Assembly: GCF_029989365.1 (NCBI RefSeq)
Contig: NZ_JAPRAQ010000003.1
Coordinates: 372,001-436,000 of the forward strand
Direction: 5' to 3'
DNA length: 64,000 nucleotides
Origin: Bradyrhizobium sp. Arg816
GTDB taxonomy: Bacteria; Pseudomonadota; Alphaproteobacteria; Rhizobiales; Xanthobacteraceae
The position numbers and the translations under genes are program-made. The notes under the pieces were generated by a model. It saw only the letters and a program-made list of their open reading frames with translations. It made no database searches and was not told the DNA's origin. Every line of letters begins with the position of its first letter. Position 1 is the first letter of the stretch. Shown here in pieces: positions 53,702-64,000 of the stretch.

Positions 53702-54931
53702 TCACTCGGAAGCGACGTCGCCGCTGATGATCTCGCCGAAGAGTTCCCACTTCTCGCCCTTGAAGCGCTGCATCTGGAGCTGCGAAATCGGGGCGAAGTC
53801 GGTGGCGCTGGTGTTGATCTTGACGCCGGGCAGCAGCGTGTCCGGTGCAAAATCCTTCAAGGAAGCGGCCTGCTTCATCAGGTTGGCGCGGGTGAGGTCG
53901 TCACCGCACATTTCCAGCGTCTTGACCAGGGTCGACGCCGCGCCGTAGCCGTAGACCATGCCGGTGTCGGTCTTGTCGGCGCCGGGCATGTATTTGTCGA
54001 CGAACTCGTTCCACTTCTTCATGCCGGGATCGTTGTTCCACTGCGGGTCGGTGGAATCCTTGGCATAGGCCGCCGACAGCACGTCCTGCGAGGCCTCGAA
54101 GCCGGCCGGCTTCATCACGCTGCCAACCGAGATCGACACGTTGGTGAGGATCTGGAGCGGCTTCCAGCTGAGCTCAGCGGTCTTCTTGATGGTCTGGGCC
54201 GCGAACTTCGGCGTCGCGTAGATCAGCAGCACGTCGGGATTGGCGGCCTTGATCTTGACGATGTGGCCGTCGATCGACGGCTCGGAGATCTCGTAGCTCT
54301 CTTCCATGATGATCATGGACGCGCCCTTGGCGCCGAGACCGTCCTTGGTGCCCTTGAGGTAGTCTTTGCCGAAATCGTCGTTCTGGTAGAGGATCGCGAC
54401 CTTGGCGTTCGGCTTTTCCTTCATCAGCCATTTCGCGTAGATCTGCGCTTCGCTCTGGTAGGAGGGCTGCCAGCCGATGGTCCAGGGGAAGTTCTTCGGG
54501 TCGTTCCACTTGGTGGCGCCGGTGGCGACGAACAGCTGCGGGATCTTCTTGGCGTTCAGGTACTTCTGGATCGCGGTGTTCGAGGGCGTCCCGAGCGGAT
54601 TGTACACGGCCAGCACTTCGTCGCTCTCGACCAGCTTGCGGACCTGCTCGACGGCCTTCGGCGGCGAATAGGCGTCGTCATAGGTGACGAAGTTGATCTT
54701 GCGGCCGTTGATGCCGCCCTTGTCGTTGATCATCTTGAAATAGGCTTCTTCGGTCTTGCCGATGATGCCATAGGCCGATGCCGGACCGCTGTACGGCATG
54801 ATGTTGCCGATCTTGATCTCGGTGTCGGACGCGCCGGTGTCGTATTTCTTCTGGGCAAGTGCTGCGCCGGAGGTGAGGGTCGCGACCGCCGTTACGAGTG
54901 CGGTGGTTCGCAGTATTCTTCCGAAAAGCAA
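53702..54931 (-). CDS. ABC transporter substrate-binding protein, paralogue 3
   Basis: A 409-aa periplasmic binding protein. No ATG precedes the signal peptide, and the TTG at 54931 has AAGGAG six bases upstream, giving MLFGRILRTTALVTAVATLT and cleavage near AALAQ. The mature start is KKYDTGASDTEIKIGNIMPY. It has the same length as paralogue 1. It starts 40 bases after livM and is probably co-transcribed with livGFHM, then ends at the terminator at 53636. Confidence 0.93.
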   Translation of the reverse strand: MLFGRILRTTALVTAVATLTSGAALAQKKYDTGASDTEIKIGNIMPYSGPASAYGIIGKTEEAYFKMINDKGGINGRKINFVTYDDAYSPPKAVEQVRKLVESDEVLAVYNPLGTPSNTAIQKYLNAKKIPQLFVATGATKWNDPKNFPWTIGWQPSYQSEAQIYAKWLMKEKPNAKVAILYQNDDFGKDYLKGTKDGLGAKGASMIIMEESYEISEPSIDGHIVKIKAANPDVLLIYATPKFAAQTIKKTAELSWKPLQILTNVSISVGSVMKPAGFEASQDVLSAAYAKDSTDPQWNNDPGMKKWNEFVDKYMPGADKTDTGMVYGYGAASTLVKTLEMCGDDLTRANLMKQAASLKDFAPDTLLPGVKINTSATDFAPISQLQMQRFKGEKWELFGEIISGDVASE

Positions 54932-54971
54932 TTGGGTCTCCTTGGTTAAAACAACAGTCTGGATGGACGTT

Positions 54972-55997
54972 TCAGTTCTTCCTGAGCCGACCGGCGAGTT
55001 GCTGGCCCATGATCGCGACTTGCCTTGCGCCATGCGGCACGAGGTAGATGACGAGGAACAGGAGCACGCCGAACACCGCGCCGGAGAGGCCCTTGGAGAT
55101 GCCCTCCGCGATGTTCGGCACGAAGATGATGAAGGCGGCGCCGACGATCGAGCCGGGCAGCCAGCCGACGCCGCCGACGACCATGCCGAGGAACAGCGAG
55201 ATCGCGAGCGTGATGGTGTAGCTGTCGGGCGCGACGAACTGCACCGCGATGGCGCCGAGCGAGCCGGCGATGCCGGTGATGGCGGCGGAGACGCCGAAGG
55301 CCAGTGTCTTGTACAGCGCGACGTCGACGCCCATCGCGGAGGCCGCGATCTCGTTGTCGCGGATCGCCATGAAGGCGCGGCCCGAGCGGGAACGCAGCAG
55401 GTTCACCGAGAAGATGTAGATCGCAATCACGACCACGAGCGTGAAGTAGTACAGCCACATGTCCTGCGACATCGGCAGCCCGAACGGCGCGTCCGGCTTG
55501 GTGACGACGAGGCCCTGCACGCCGCCGGTCCAGTGCTCGAGGAAGTTCAGCTTGAGGAGCTGCGGCATGGCGGTGGCGAGCGCGAAGGTCGCGAGCGCGA
55601 GGTAGACGCCGGAGAGCCGCAGCGCCGGCTGCCCGAACAGGAAGCCGAAGCCGAAACAGACGACGCCGGCGATCGGCAGCGTCAGCGCGTAATTGACGTT
55701 GAAGTGCTCCATCAGCACGGCTGTCGTATAGGCGCCGACCGCGTAGAACGCGCTCTGGCCGAGCGAGAACTGGCCGCTCCCGCCGGTCAGGATGTTCAGC
55801 GCCAGCACCGCGAGCCCGTAGATCAGGAGCATCGTCATCTGGAAGATGATGAAGTTCTTGACGAAGACGGGCGCGATCAGCAGCGCCGCGAGCACCACCA
55901 GCGAGGTGCCGGTGCCCAGCGTCATGGCGCGCTTCGGAACAGCCTCGACCGCCTCGTGGCCTTCTGCAACGACTTCTTCTGCAGCGCTCATGATCAA
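54972..55997 (-). CDS. livM: LivM-type ABC transporter permease
   Basis: A 341-aa inner-membrane permease with about nine hydrophobic helices. LTGGSGQFSLGQSAFYAVGA and RSRSGRAFMAIRDNEIAASA are typical LivM blocks. Its ATG overlaps the livH stop by four bases. A short acidic N-terminal stretch (SAAEEVVAEGHEAVEAVPK) precedes the first helix. Together with livH, livF and livG it forms a Liv-type importer whose three binding proteins follow on the same strand. Confidence 0.95.
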   Translation of the reverse strand: MIMSAAEEVVAEGHEAVEAVPKRAMTLGTGTSLVVLAALLIAPVFVKNFIIFQMTMLLIYGLAVLALNILTGGSGQFSLGQSAFYAVGAYTTAVLMEHFNVNYALTLPIAGVVCFGFGFLFGQPALRLSGVYLALATFALATAMPQLLKLNFLEHWTGGVQGLVVTKPDAPFGLPMSQDMWLYYFTLVVVIAIYIFSVNLLRSRSGRAFMAIRDNEIAASAMGVDVALYKTLAFGVSAAITGIAGSLGAIAVQFVAPDSYTITLAISLFLGMVVGGVGWLPGSIVGAAFIIFVPNIAEGISKGLSGAVFGVLLFLVIYLVPHGARQVAIMGQQLAGRLRKN

Positions 55998-56872
55998 ACT
56001 CGCTTGACGATGTGCCGGCCGAACAGGCCAGCGGGTTTGACGACCAGGACGGAGATGATCAGCGCGAGCGCGATCGGGAGCTTCAGCTCATTGCCGACGC
56101 CGGGGATGTAGGTGCCGGCGAGGTTCTCGAAGATGCCGACCAGGAAGCCGCCGACCACGGCGCCGAACGGGCTGGTGAGACCGCCGAGCACCGCGGCGGC
56201 AAAGCCGTAGATCAGCACGCCGCCCATCATGTTGGGTTCGAGGAACACGACGGGGGCGATCAGCATGCCGGCGATCGCGCCGATCGCGGTCGCCATGCCC
56301 CAGCCGAGCGCGATCATCCAGCTCGTGTTGATGCCGACGAGGCGGGCCGATTCAGGCACCGAGGCGGCCGCACGCATGGCCAGGCCGATGCGCGTATACT
56401 GGAAGAAGAAGTAGAGGCCGAGCAGCAGCAGCACCGTGACGCCGATCATGCCGGCCTGGTGGGTCGAGATCAGCTGGCTGCCCAGGAACGGCGCGGAGCC
56501 GAACGGGGTCGGGTACTGCTTGATGGTGAAGTCCCAGATCAGGCCGGCCGAGGAGTTGATGATCGCAAACAGGGCGATGAAGCCGGCGACGTTGGTCAGC
56601 ACCGGCGCTTTCGCCAGCGGCTTGAACAGGATGCGCTCGATCGCGATGCCGGCGACGAAGGAGAGCGCCAGCGTGAGGATGAAGGCGGCCCAGTAGGGCA
56701 CGCCCCACTGCATCAGCTGCCACGAGATGAAGGTCGAGAACATCGCCATCTCGCCCTGCGCGAAGTTGAGATGGTCGATCGCCTGGTAGATCATGACCAC
56801 GGCGAGCGCCATGCAGGCGTAGATCGCGCCCGTGGCGATGCCGGCCAGCACTTGGTTGGTGAACAGCTCCAT
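55994..56872 (-). CDS. livH: LivH-type ABC transporter permease
   Basis: A 292-aa permease. GIATGAIYACMALAVVMIYQ and HLNFAQGEMAMFSTF are the standard LivH opening. The middle block GVLIYGFAAAVLGGLTSPFG is likewise typical. GAGGAG precedes the ATG, 12 bases after the livF stop. It is part of the livG-F-H-M run next to the pim genes. Confidence 0.95.
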   Translation of the reverse strand: MELFTNQVLAGIATGAIYACMALAVVMIYQAIDHLNFAQGEMAMFSTFISWQLMQWGVPYWAAFILTLALSFVAGIAIERILFKPLAKAPVLTNVAGFIALFAIINSSAGLIWDFTIKQYPTPFGSAPFLGSQLISTHQAGMIGVTVLLLLGLYFFFQYTRIGLAMRAAASVPESARLVGINTSWMIALGWGMATAIGAIAGMLIAPVVFLEPNMMGGVLIYGFAAAVLGGLTSPFGAVVGGFLVGIFENLAGTYIPGVGNELKLPIALALIISVLVVKPAGLFGRHIVKRV

Positions 56873-56884
56873 CGTGCCGGCTCC

Positions 56885-58392
<1,508 letters not shown>

Positions 58393-58458
58393 CTCGTCTC
58401 GCCCACACACGTCAGTGGGCGAAGGGGCGATGCGAACCGCTCCCGGTGATGACAAAGG

Positions 58459-59325
58459 CTATCTGAACCCCTCGGCCACACGCGCAACTTTCCCTCCTGA
58501 TTTCAGCTTTTTGCTGACTTCTTTTTTGGATTGCGGCATCAGTCCCCCGAGTGCCGCCTCAATGTTCCTTACCATCGCAAGCAGACGCGGTCCAATGTCG
58601 TTGATCAAACGCTCTTCCGTGAAGCGGAATGCGGGTGCGCCGCAATTGAATGCGTAAGGTCCGGTTCCGTCGTTGAGCTTGAGCGCGACGCCGGCGGCGC
58701 CGATGTCGTCGTGCCAGTCGCCGACGGACATCGCGAAACCGTATTTCGCAACCGTCTCGCCTGAACGTTCCAGTCCGTCGCGCATCTTCGGCCAGCGGCT
58801 GCCGTAATGTTCGCGCAGAATGCGGGACACCTCGGCGCGGCCTTCTTCGTCGAGCGCCCAGAAATAGGCACGGCCCATCGCGCTGGTTGCAATCGGCACG
58901 CGGGAACCGACGTCCAGTTGAACGCCGACCGTCTCGCTGCCGCGACTTTGCCCGAAATAGATCATGCTGTGACGGTCGCGGCCGCCGATCGCGACGGCGC
59001 CGCCGGTCGCGCGCATCACTTCCTCGCGAAATGGCTCGGACAAATGCCGAACGCCGAGATTGGATAACGCCGCATAACCGAGCGCCATCGCGGCCGGCGC
59101 GAGCTGATACTTCTCGAAACGGGGAACCGGTGTCAGATAACCGAGCTTCGTCAACGTGTAGGTCAGGCGCGAAACGGTCGGCTTGGGCAGGTTCGTACGC
59201 GCAGCGATCTCCTGGTTGCCGAGAAGCCCGTCGCTGGGTTGGAATGCGCGCAAAACATCTAGTCCGCGGGAAAGCGCGACGACGAAATTCCGATCGGTCG
59301 CAGTCTTCTTGCCTGTACGCTTCAT
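58459..59325 (-). CDS. IclR-family transcriptional regulator
   Basis: A 288-aa regulator. The N-terminal winged helix NQEIAARTNLPKPTVSRLTY lies at about 38-57. The C-terminal effector domain starts near residue 95 and contains VGSRVPIATSAMGRAYFWAL. The ATG at 59325 is followed by the typical short basic stretch KRTGKKTATDRN. It is divergent from pimF, with a 19-bp palindrome between, and lies at the head of the liv genes on its strand. It is a likely regulator of both, as for dicarboxylate systems. Confidence 0.93.
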   Translation of the reverse strand: MKRTGKKTATDRNFVVALSRGLDVLRAFQPSDGLLGNQEIAARTNLPKPTVSRLTYTLTKLGYLTPVPRFEKYQLAPAAMALGYAALSNLGVRHLSEPFREEVMRATGGAVAIGGRDRHSMIYFGQSRGSETVGVQLDVGSRVPIATSAMGRAYFWALDEEGRAEVSRILREHYGSRWPKMRDGLERSGETVAKYGFAMSVGDWHDDIGAAGVALKLNDGTGPYAFNCGAPAFRFTEERLINDIGPRLLAMVRNIEAALGGLMPQSKKEVSKKLKSGGKVARVAEGFR

Positions 59326-59352
59326 CCCTGATCTGCTTCTTGCGCGGAGTCG

Positions 59353-59411
59353 TTGACAACGTCCGTGCTTCAAAATAACCCTGCCGTCAAGATGCGGAAT
59401 TAAATTCCGCA
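59353..59411 (+). promoter_or_regulatory. pimF promoter and 19-bp IclR-type operator
   Basis: TTGACA (59353-59358) is a consensus -35 box, with a weak -10 (ATAACC) near 59375. Downstream, TGCGGAATT (59393-59401) and AATTCCGCA (59403-59411) are exact reverse complements with a single centre base. The palindrome lies 45 bases before the pimF start and 68 before the IclR start. It looks like an IclR operator. Confidence 0.75.
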
Positions 59412-59455
59412 CCGCGAAATCGAACAAAAGTAAATCCCCACCAAGGAGGGAAGCC

Positions 59456-61552
59456 GTGAGCGAAGTGGTCAAGCTTGAGCGTCATGACGAAGTCGGGATC
59501 GTCACGGTCAACAGTCCTCCGGTCAATGCGCTGAGTGCCGCAGTGCGCGGCGGCATTCTCGAATGCATCAAGGAAGCGATCGCCGATCCCGCGATCAAGG
59601 GCATCGTGCTGACCTGCGCCGGCCGCACCTTTATCGCCGGTGCCGACATCACCGAATTCGGCAAGCCGCCGAAGCCGCCCGCCCTCAACGACGTCCTCGC
59701 CGAGATCGAGAACTCGGCCAAGCCGGTCGTCGCCGCGATCCATGGCACCGCGCTCGGCGGCGGCCTCGAGGTCGCGCTGGCCTGTCATTTCCGCGTGGCC
59801 GTGAAGGACGCCAAGCTCGGCCTGCCCGAGGTGAAGCTCGGCCTGTTGCCCGGCGCCGGCGGCACCCAGCGCCTGCCGCGCGCGGTGGGGCCGGAACTCG
59901 CGGTCAAGATGATCGTCGGCGGTGATCCGATCGGTGCTGCCGAAGCGCTCAAGAATGGCCTGATCGAGGAGGTCGTCGAGGGTCCGGCCTCCGGCGGCGA
60001 AGCCTTCGTCCGCAAGCTGCTCGCCGAGAAGCGTCCGCTGCGGCGCCTGCGCGACGACGATTCCAAGCTCGCGGCGGCCAAGGCCGATCGCTCGATCTTC
60101 ACCAATGCGGTCGCCGCCATGACCAAGAAGTCGCGCGGCCTGGAAGCGCCGTTCGCGGCCGCCGACGCCGTCGGCTACGCCATCGACCTGCCGTTCGACG
60201 AGGGCCTGAAGAAGGAGCGCGAGGGCTTCCTCAAGCTCGTCGCCAGTGACCAGTCCAAGGCGCAGCGTTATGCCTTCTTCGCCGAGCGCGAGGCCAGCAA
60301 GATCGCCGGCGTGCCTGAGGGCACCAAGTCGCGACCCGTGAACCGCGTCGCGATCCTCGGTGCCGGCACCATGGGCGGCGGCATCGCGATGTCCTTTGCC
60401 AATGCCGGCGTGCCCGTCACCCTTATCGAGACCGGCGAGGAGCAGCTCAAGCGCGGCATGGGCATCATGCAGAAGAACTGGGAAGCGACCGCCGCGCGCG
60501 GCGGCATCCCGGCCGACGCGCCCGCCAAGCGCATGGCGCTGATCAACGGCGTCGTCGGCATCGAGAATGTCGGCGATGCTGACCTGGTGATCGAGGCCGT
60601 GTTCGAGACCATGGCGGTGAAGAAGGAAGTGTTCGGCAAGCTCGACCAATACGTCAAGCCCGGCGCCGTGCTCGCCTCCAACACCTCCTACCTCAACATC
60701 GACGAGATCGCGAAGTCGACCAAGCGGCCGCAGGACGTGCTCGGCATGCACTTCTTCTCGCCTGCCAACGTCATGAAGCTGTGCGAGATCGTGCGCGCCG
60801 ACAAGACCGCGCCGGATGCGCTGGTCACCGCCGTGACCATCGCGCGCAAGATCGCGAAGGTGCCGGCCGTGGTCGGCGTCTGCGACGGCTTCGTCGGCAA
60901 CCGCATGCTGGCGCAGCGTGGCAAGCAGTCCGAAAAGCTGCTGTTCGAAGGTGCCTTGCCGCAGCAGGTCGACGCCGTGGTCACCAAATTCGGCATGCCG
61001 ATGGGGCCGTTCGCGATGGGCGATCTCGCCGGCCTCGACATCGGCTGGCGCTCGCGCAAGGACCGCGGCATCAAGTCGGAGATCGCGGACGCGCTCTGCG
61101 AAGCCGGCCGCTTCGGCCAGAAGACCGGCAAGGGCTACTACAAGTATGAAGCAGGAAGTCGCTCGGCGCTGCCCGATCCGGAGGTCGAGAAGCTGATCGA
61201 CGAGACGCTGCTCCGTCTCGGCCGCAAGAAGCGCGTCGTCAGCGACGAGGAGATCCTCGAGCGCATGATGTACCCGATGATCAACGAGGGCGCGAAGATC
61301 CTCGAAGAGGGCATCGCGGCGCGTCCTTCCGACATCGACGTGGTCTGGCTCTACGGCTACGGCTGGCCGATCTACCGCGGCGGCCCGATGTTCTGGGCCG
61401 ACACCGTCGGCCTCAAGCAGATCGCCGATCGTCTCTCCTTCTACGCCAAGGAGACCAACGACCCGAGTCTCGAGCCCGCGCCGCTGCTGAAGAAGCTCGC
61501 GGCCGAAGGCAAGACGTTCGCGTCGCTGGCGGCGGCGTCGAAGGCGGCGTGA
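59456..61552 (+). CDS. pimF: Enoyl-CoA hydratase / 3-hydroxyacyl-CoA dehydrogenase fusion, PimF-type
   Basis: A 698-aa bifunctional beta-oxidation enzyme. The crotonase half (about 1-190) has [28 protein letters not shown] and [20 protein letters not shown]. The dehydrogenase half has the NAD fold [21 protein letters not shown] near 297 and [15 protein letters not shown] with its catalytic His. It hydrates enoyl-CoA and oxidises the product to 3-ketoacyl-CoA. The start is GTG with AAGGAGGG upstream. Order with the next ligase and thiolase genes follows R. palustris pimFAB. A fatty-acid FadJ role is an alternative. Confidence 0.92.
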   Translation: MSEVVKLERHDEVGIVTVNSPPVNALSAAVRGGILECIKEAIADPAIKGIVLTCAGRTFIAGADITEFGKPPKPPALNDVLAEIENSAKPVVAAIHGTALGGGLEVALACHFRVAVKDAKLGLPEVKLGLLPGAGGTQRLPRAVGPELAVKMIVGGDPIGAAEALKNGLIEEVVEGPASGGEAFVRKLLAEKRPLRRLRDDDSKLAAAKADRSIFTNAVAAMTKKSRGLEAPFAAADAVGYAIDLPFDEGLKKEREGFLKLVASDQSKAQRYAFFAEREASKIAGVPEGTKSRPVNRVAILGAGTMGGGIAMSFANAGVPVTLIETGEEQLKRGMGIMQKNWEATAARGGIPADAPAKRMALINGVVGIENVGDADLVIEAVFETMAVKKEVFGKLDQYVKPGAVLASNTSYLNIDEIAKSTKRPQDVLGMHFFSPANVMKLCEIVRADKTAPDALVTAVTIARKIAKVPAVVGVCDGFVGNRMLAQRGKQSEKLLFEGALPQQVDAVVTKFGMPMGPFAMGDLAGLDIGWRSRKDRGIKSEIADALCEAGRFGQKTGKGYYKYEAGSRSALPDPEVEKLIDETLLRLGRKKRVVSDEEILERMMYPMINEGAKILEEGIAARPSDIDVVWLYGYGWPIYRGGPMFWADTVGLKQIADRLSFYAKETNDPSLEPAPLLKKLAAEGKTFASLAAASKAA

Positions 61553-61601
61553 TCGGGTTGGCTGTGGCCGCGATGGCTCGCACCGGGCAACGCTTTCTCC
61601 G

Positions 61602-61708
61602 TTCCCTCCCCCCTTGCGGGGGAGGGTTGGGGAGGGGGGTAGCCCCGGGTGAGGTCAGCGTTTGTGGCTACCCCCTTCCCCAACCCTTCCCCGCAAGGGG
61701 GAAGGGAG
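61602..61708. repeat. Short palindromic repeat (type A relative) between pimF and pimA
   Basis: CCCTCCCCCCTTGCGGGGGA on the left, GGTAGCCCCGGGTGAGG and TGGCTACCCCCTTCCCCAAC in the middle, and CCCCGCAAGGGGGAAGGGA on the right. The arms pair over more than 20 bases. It lies inside the presumed pimFAB operon and may thin out transcription towards pimA. Confidence 0.8.
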
Positions 61709-61768
61709 CCCGGCAGTCTGCTCACCTCACTTGGAATCGCGGTTAGCGTTGCAGAGTAACGAACCCAA

Positions 61769-63451
61769 ATGACCCATCCCGGCGAACAGTTCTATCCCGA
61801 GGGCGTGCGTTGGGACGACACCATCGTCCAGGGCTCGCTGCCTGACCTGCTGTCGCAAGCCGCCGCCGATTTCGGCCCGCGCACCGCGCTGGAATTCCGC
61901 GATCGTCCGATCAGCTATACCGACCTCGCCGCCATGGCCGAGCGTGCCGCGGCTGCGTTCCTGCGCGCCGGCTGCGGCAAGAACAGTTCCGTGGCGCTGT
62001 TCCTCGGCAACACCCCGGACCATCCGGTCAATTTCTTCGGCGCGCTGAAGGCAGGTAGCCGCGTCGCGCATCTCTCCCCGCTCGACGGCGAGATCGCGCT
62101 GACGCACAAGGTCTCGGATTCCGGCTCGCGCCTGCTCGTGACCTCCAACCTCGCGGCGCTGCTGCCGACCGCGCTGAAGTTCCTGGAGAAGGGCCTGATC
62201 GATCGTCTCGTCGTCTGCGAGGACGACGATTGGGGCAAGGTCGGCACGCCGCAGGCGCCGATCCCCGACGATCCCCGCATCGTCACCTTCAAGAGCTTCG
62301 TCGAGGGCGCGGCCGCGCCGGCTGAGTGGCCGTCCGTGACGGTCGACGACGTCGCGCTGCTGCAATATACCGGCGGCACGACCGGCCTGCCCAAGGGCGC
62401 GATGCTCACTCACGGCAATCTCACCTCGGCGGTGTCGATCTACGATGTCTGGGGCAAGCCGTCGCGTGAGGCGCGCGGCGACGTCGTCGAGCGCGTGATC
62501 TGCGTGCTGCCGCTGTTCCACATCTATGCGCTCACCGTCGTGCTGCTGTCCTCGCTCAGCCGCGGCAATCTGATCTCGCTCCACCAGCGCTTCGATGTCG
62601 AGGCGGTGATGCGCGACATCGAGATCAAGCGCGCGACCTATTTCCCGGGCGTGCCGACGATGTGGATCGCGATCGCGGCACTGCCTGATCTCGACAAGCG
62701 CGACTTCTCGTCGCTCGCCACCATCGGCTCCGGCGGCGCGCCGCTGCCGGTGGAGGTCGCGAGCTTCTTCGAGCGCAAGGTCGGCAAGAAGCTGCGCAGC
62801 GGCTGGGGCATGACCGAGACCTGCTCGCCCGGCACCGGCCACCCGCCGACGGGACCAGACAAGCCGGGGTCGATCGGCCTGATGCTGCCCGGCATCGAGA
62901 TGGACGTGGTCTCGCTGGACGATCCGACAAAAGTGCTGCCGCCGGGTGAAGTCGGCGAGATCCGCATCAAGGGCCCGAACGTCACCAAGGGCTACTGGAA
63001 CAAGCCGAAGGGCTCCGCGGAGTCCTTTTCGGACGGCCGCTTCCTTACCGGCGACATCGGCTATGTCGACACCGACGGCTATTTCTTCCTGGTCGACCGC
63101 AAGAAGGACATGATCATCTCCGGCGGCTTCAACGTCTATCCGCAGATGATCGAGCAGGCGATCTACACCATCCCTGGCGTGCACGAGGTGATCGTGCTCG
63201 GGATTCCCGACCCGTATCGCGGCGAGGCCGCCAAGGCCTTCATCAAGCTCAGGCCGGACGCCAAGCCGTTCTCGCTCGACGAGCTGCGCGCACAGCTCGC
63301 CGGCAAGGTCGGCAAGCACGAATTGCCGGCAGCGGTCGAGTTCGTCGACGATCTGCCGCGCACGCCGGTCGGAAAATTGTCGCGCCACGAATTGCGCCAG
63401 CAGCAGAAACCGTCACAATCCACCCAACCCGTATCAGGAGGTCGCTCTTGA
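61769..63451 (+). CDS. pimA: CoA ligase, PimA-type (dicarboxylate or fatty acid)
   Basis: AMP-forming acyl-CoA synthetase of 560 aa. P-loop LLQYTGGTTGLPKGAMLTHG, the region LRSGWGMTETCSPGTGHPP, the GRFLTGDIGYVDTDGYFFL hinge and C-terminal PRTPVGKLSRHELR with the catalytic Lys. Placed between pimF and a thiolase as in the R. palustris pim operon, so pimelate or another dicarboxylate is the proposed substrate. The ATG has only a weak ribosome site. Its TGA overlaps the thiolase TTG by four bases (TTGA). A general long-chain fatty acid ligase is the alternative. Confidence 0.9.
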   Translation: MTHPGEQFYPEGVRWDDTIVQGSLPDLLSQAAADFGPRTALEFRDRPISYTDLAAMAERAAAAFLRAGCGKNSSVALFLGNTPDHPVNFFGALKAGSRVAHLSPLDGEIALTHKVSDSGSRLLVTSNLAALLPTALKFLEKGLIDRLVVCEDDDWGKVGTPQAPIPDDPRIVTFKSFVEGAAAPAEWPSVTVDDVALLQYTGGTTGLPKGAMLTHGNLTSAVSIYDVWGKPSREARGDVVERVICVLPLFHIYALTVVLLSSLSRGNLISLHQRFDVEAVMRDIEIKRATYFPGVPTMWIAIAALPDLDKRDFSSLATIGSGGAPLPVEVASFFERKVGKKLRSGWGMTETCSPGTGHPPTGPDKPGSIGLMLPGIEMDVVSLDDPTKVLPPGEVGEIRIKGPNVTKGYWNKPKGSAESFSDGRFLTGDIGYVDTDGYFFLVDRKKDMIISGGFNVYPQMIEQAIYTIPGVHEVIVLGIPDPYRGEAAKAFIKLRPDAKPFSLDELRAQLAGKVGKHELPAAVEFVDDLPRTPVGKLSRHELRQQQKPSQSTQPVSGGRS

Positions 63452-64000
63452 CCGACGCCGTCATCGTTTCCACCGCCCGCACGCCGATCGGCAAGGCCTA
63501 TCGCGGCATGCTCAACGCCACCGAGGGCGCAACGCTGCTCGGCCACGCCATCGGCGAGGCCGTCGCCCGCGCCAAGGTCGATCCGAAGGAGGTCGAGGAC
63601 GTCGTGATGGGCGCGGCGCTCCAGCAGGGCGCGACCGGCGGCAACATCGCGCGCAAGGCGCTGCTCCGCGCGGGTCTCCCCGTGACCGTCGCCGGCACCA
63701 CCATCGACCGGCAATGCGCCTCGGGCCTGCAGGCGATCGCGCTCGCCGCGCGCTCGGTGATCTTCGACGGCGTCGAGATCGCGGTCGGCGGCGGCGGCGA
63801 GTCGATCTCGCTGGTTCAGAACGACAAGATGAACGGCTTCCACGCGCAAGATCCCGCGCTGCTCAAGATCAAGGGCGAGGTCTACATGCCCATGATCGAC
63901 ACCGCCGAGATCGTCGCCAAGCGCTACGGCATCTCGCGCGAGAAGCAGGACGAATATTCGCTGGAGAGCCAGCGCCGCACCGCCGCGGCCCAGCAGGGCG
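63448..64000 (+). CDS. pimB: Acetyl-CoA acyltransferase (thiolase), PimB-type, 5' part only
   Basis: The first 184 codons of a thiolase, cut by the window end. The TTG start at 63448 has AGGAGG six bases upstream and overlaps the ligase stop. The N-terminal thiolase block AVIVSTARTPIGKAYRG is followed by GNIARKALLRAGLP and the nucleophile Cys in DRQCASGLQAI (about residue 91). It would cleave 3-ketoacyl-CoA with CoA to acetyl-CoA and a shorter acyl-CoA, completing the beta-oxidation cycle started by pimA and pimF. The rest of the operon (expected acyl-CoA dehydrogenases) is outside. Confidence 0.93.
   Translation, partial: MTDAVIVSTARTPIGKAYRGMLNATEGATLLGHAIGEAVARAKVDPKEVEDVVMGAALQQGATGGNIARKALLRAGLPVTVAGTTIDRQCASGLQAIALAARSVIFDGVEIAVGGGGESISLVQNDKMNGFHAQDPALLKIKGEVYMPMIDTAEIVAKRYGISREKQDEYSLESQRRTAAAQQG

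Noticed and set aside
61727..63388. 553-codon minus-strand frame opposite pimA
   Set aside because: It is the mirror of a conserved ligase. No domain or ribosome site was visible.

Overview
The window is high-GC alphaproteobacterial DNA, most likely from Bradyrhizobium or a close relative such as Rhodopseudomonas. The reasons are several branched-chain-amino-acid-type (Liv) ABC transporters, a cluster ordered like the Rhodopseudomonas palustris pim (dicarboxylate) operon, CoA-dependent aromatic catabolism, and families of intergenic palindromic repeats. I see no transposase, phage gene, tRNA, rRNA or CRISPR array. The taxon is inferred from content, since no marker gene is present.

Region 1 (1-6.0 kb) holds the 3' part of a urease operon (ureB end, ureC, ureF, ureG). 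No ureE lies between ureC and ureF, and a chorismate-mutase-like gene is coupled to ureG by an ATGA overlap. A thermonuclease-family gene and two unrecognised genes follow on the minus strand.

Region 2 (6.3-31 kb) is a mixed region. It has a 1018-residue cyclase/ATPase/TPR protein, an OpgC-like membrane acyltransferase, a DUF2059 protein, an orphan amide/fatty-acid-type binding protein divergent from an acyl-CoA synthetase and a quinone-reductase-like dehydrogenase, AraC and MFS genes, a rubredoxin-headed metallo-hydrolase, a MetX-like acyltransferase next to a fatty-acid desaturase, an ion channel with a cyclic-nucleotide domain, and a TAXI-type binding protein. Two WYL/YafY regulators each sit beside a glutathione-transferase gene with a striking palindrome in the shared upstream DNA. 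The second module also contains an 86-residue unknown gene bracketed by two related palindromes.

Region 3 (31-44.8 kb) is an aromatic-acid catabolic neighbourhood. An enoyl-CoA hydratase, a feruloyl-CoA-synthase-like ligase, a short-chain dehydrogenase, a 4-hydroxybenzoyl-CoA-type thioesterase and a binding protein run in one direction. A TRAP transporter (DctPQM) and 4-hydroxybenzoate 3-monooxygenase (PobA) follow. A hicAB toxin-antitoxin pair, apparently with leaderless or nearly leaderless transcription, lies between them. AT-rich palindromes upstream of the hydratase, dctP and pobA share an ATGTTAT-like core. Taken together this could turn hydroxycinnamates into 4-hydroxybenzoate-type acids and then protocatechuate.

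Region 4 (44.9-50.7 kb) has a Liv ABC system whose LivM permease and LivG ATPase are fused into one polypeptide. It has no binding protein of its own and is divergent from a MarR regulator across a 29-bp palindrome. A glycerate 2-kinase follows.

Region 5 (50.8 kb to the end) resembles the pim system. Three tandem paralogous binding proteins and livM-H-F-G run on the minus strand with an IclR regulator. Divergently run pimF (hydratase/dehydrogenase), pimA (CoA ligase) and the start of pimB (thiolase). A perfect 19-bp palindrome lies in the divergent promoter region. Together these genes would import dicarboxylic or fatty acids, activate them to CoA esters and beta-oxidise them.
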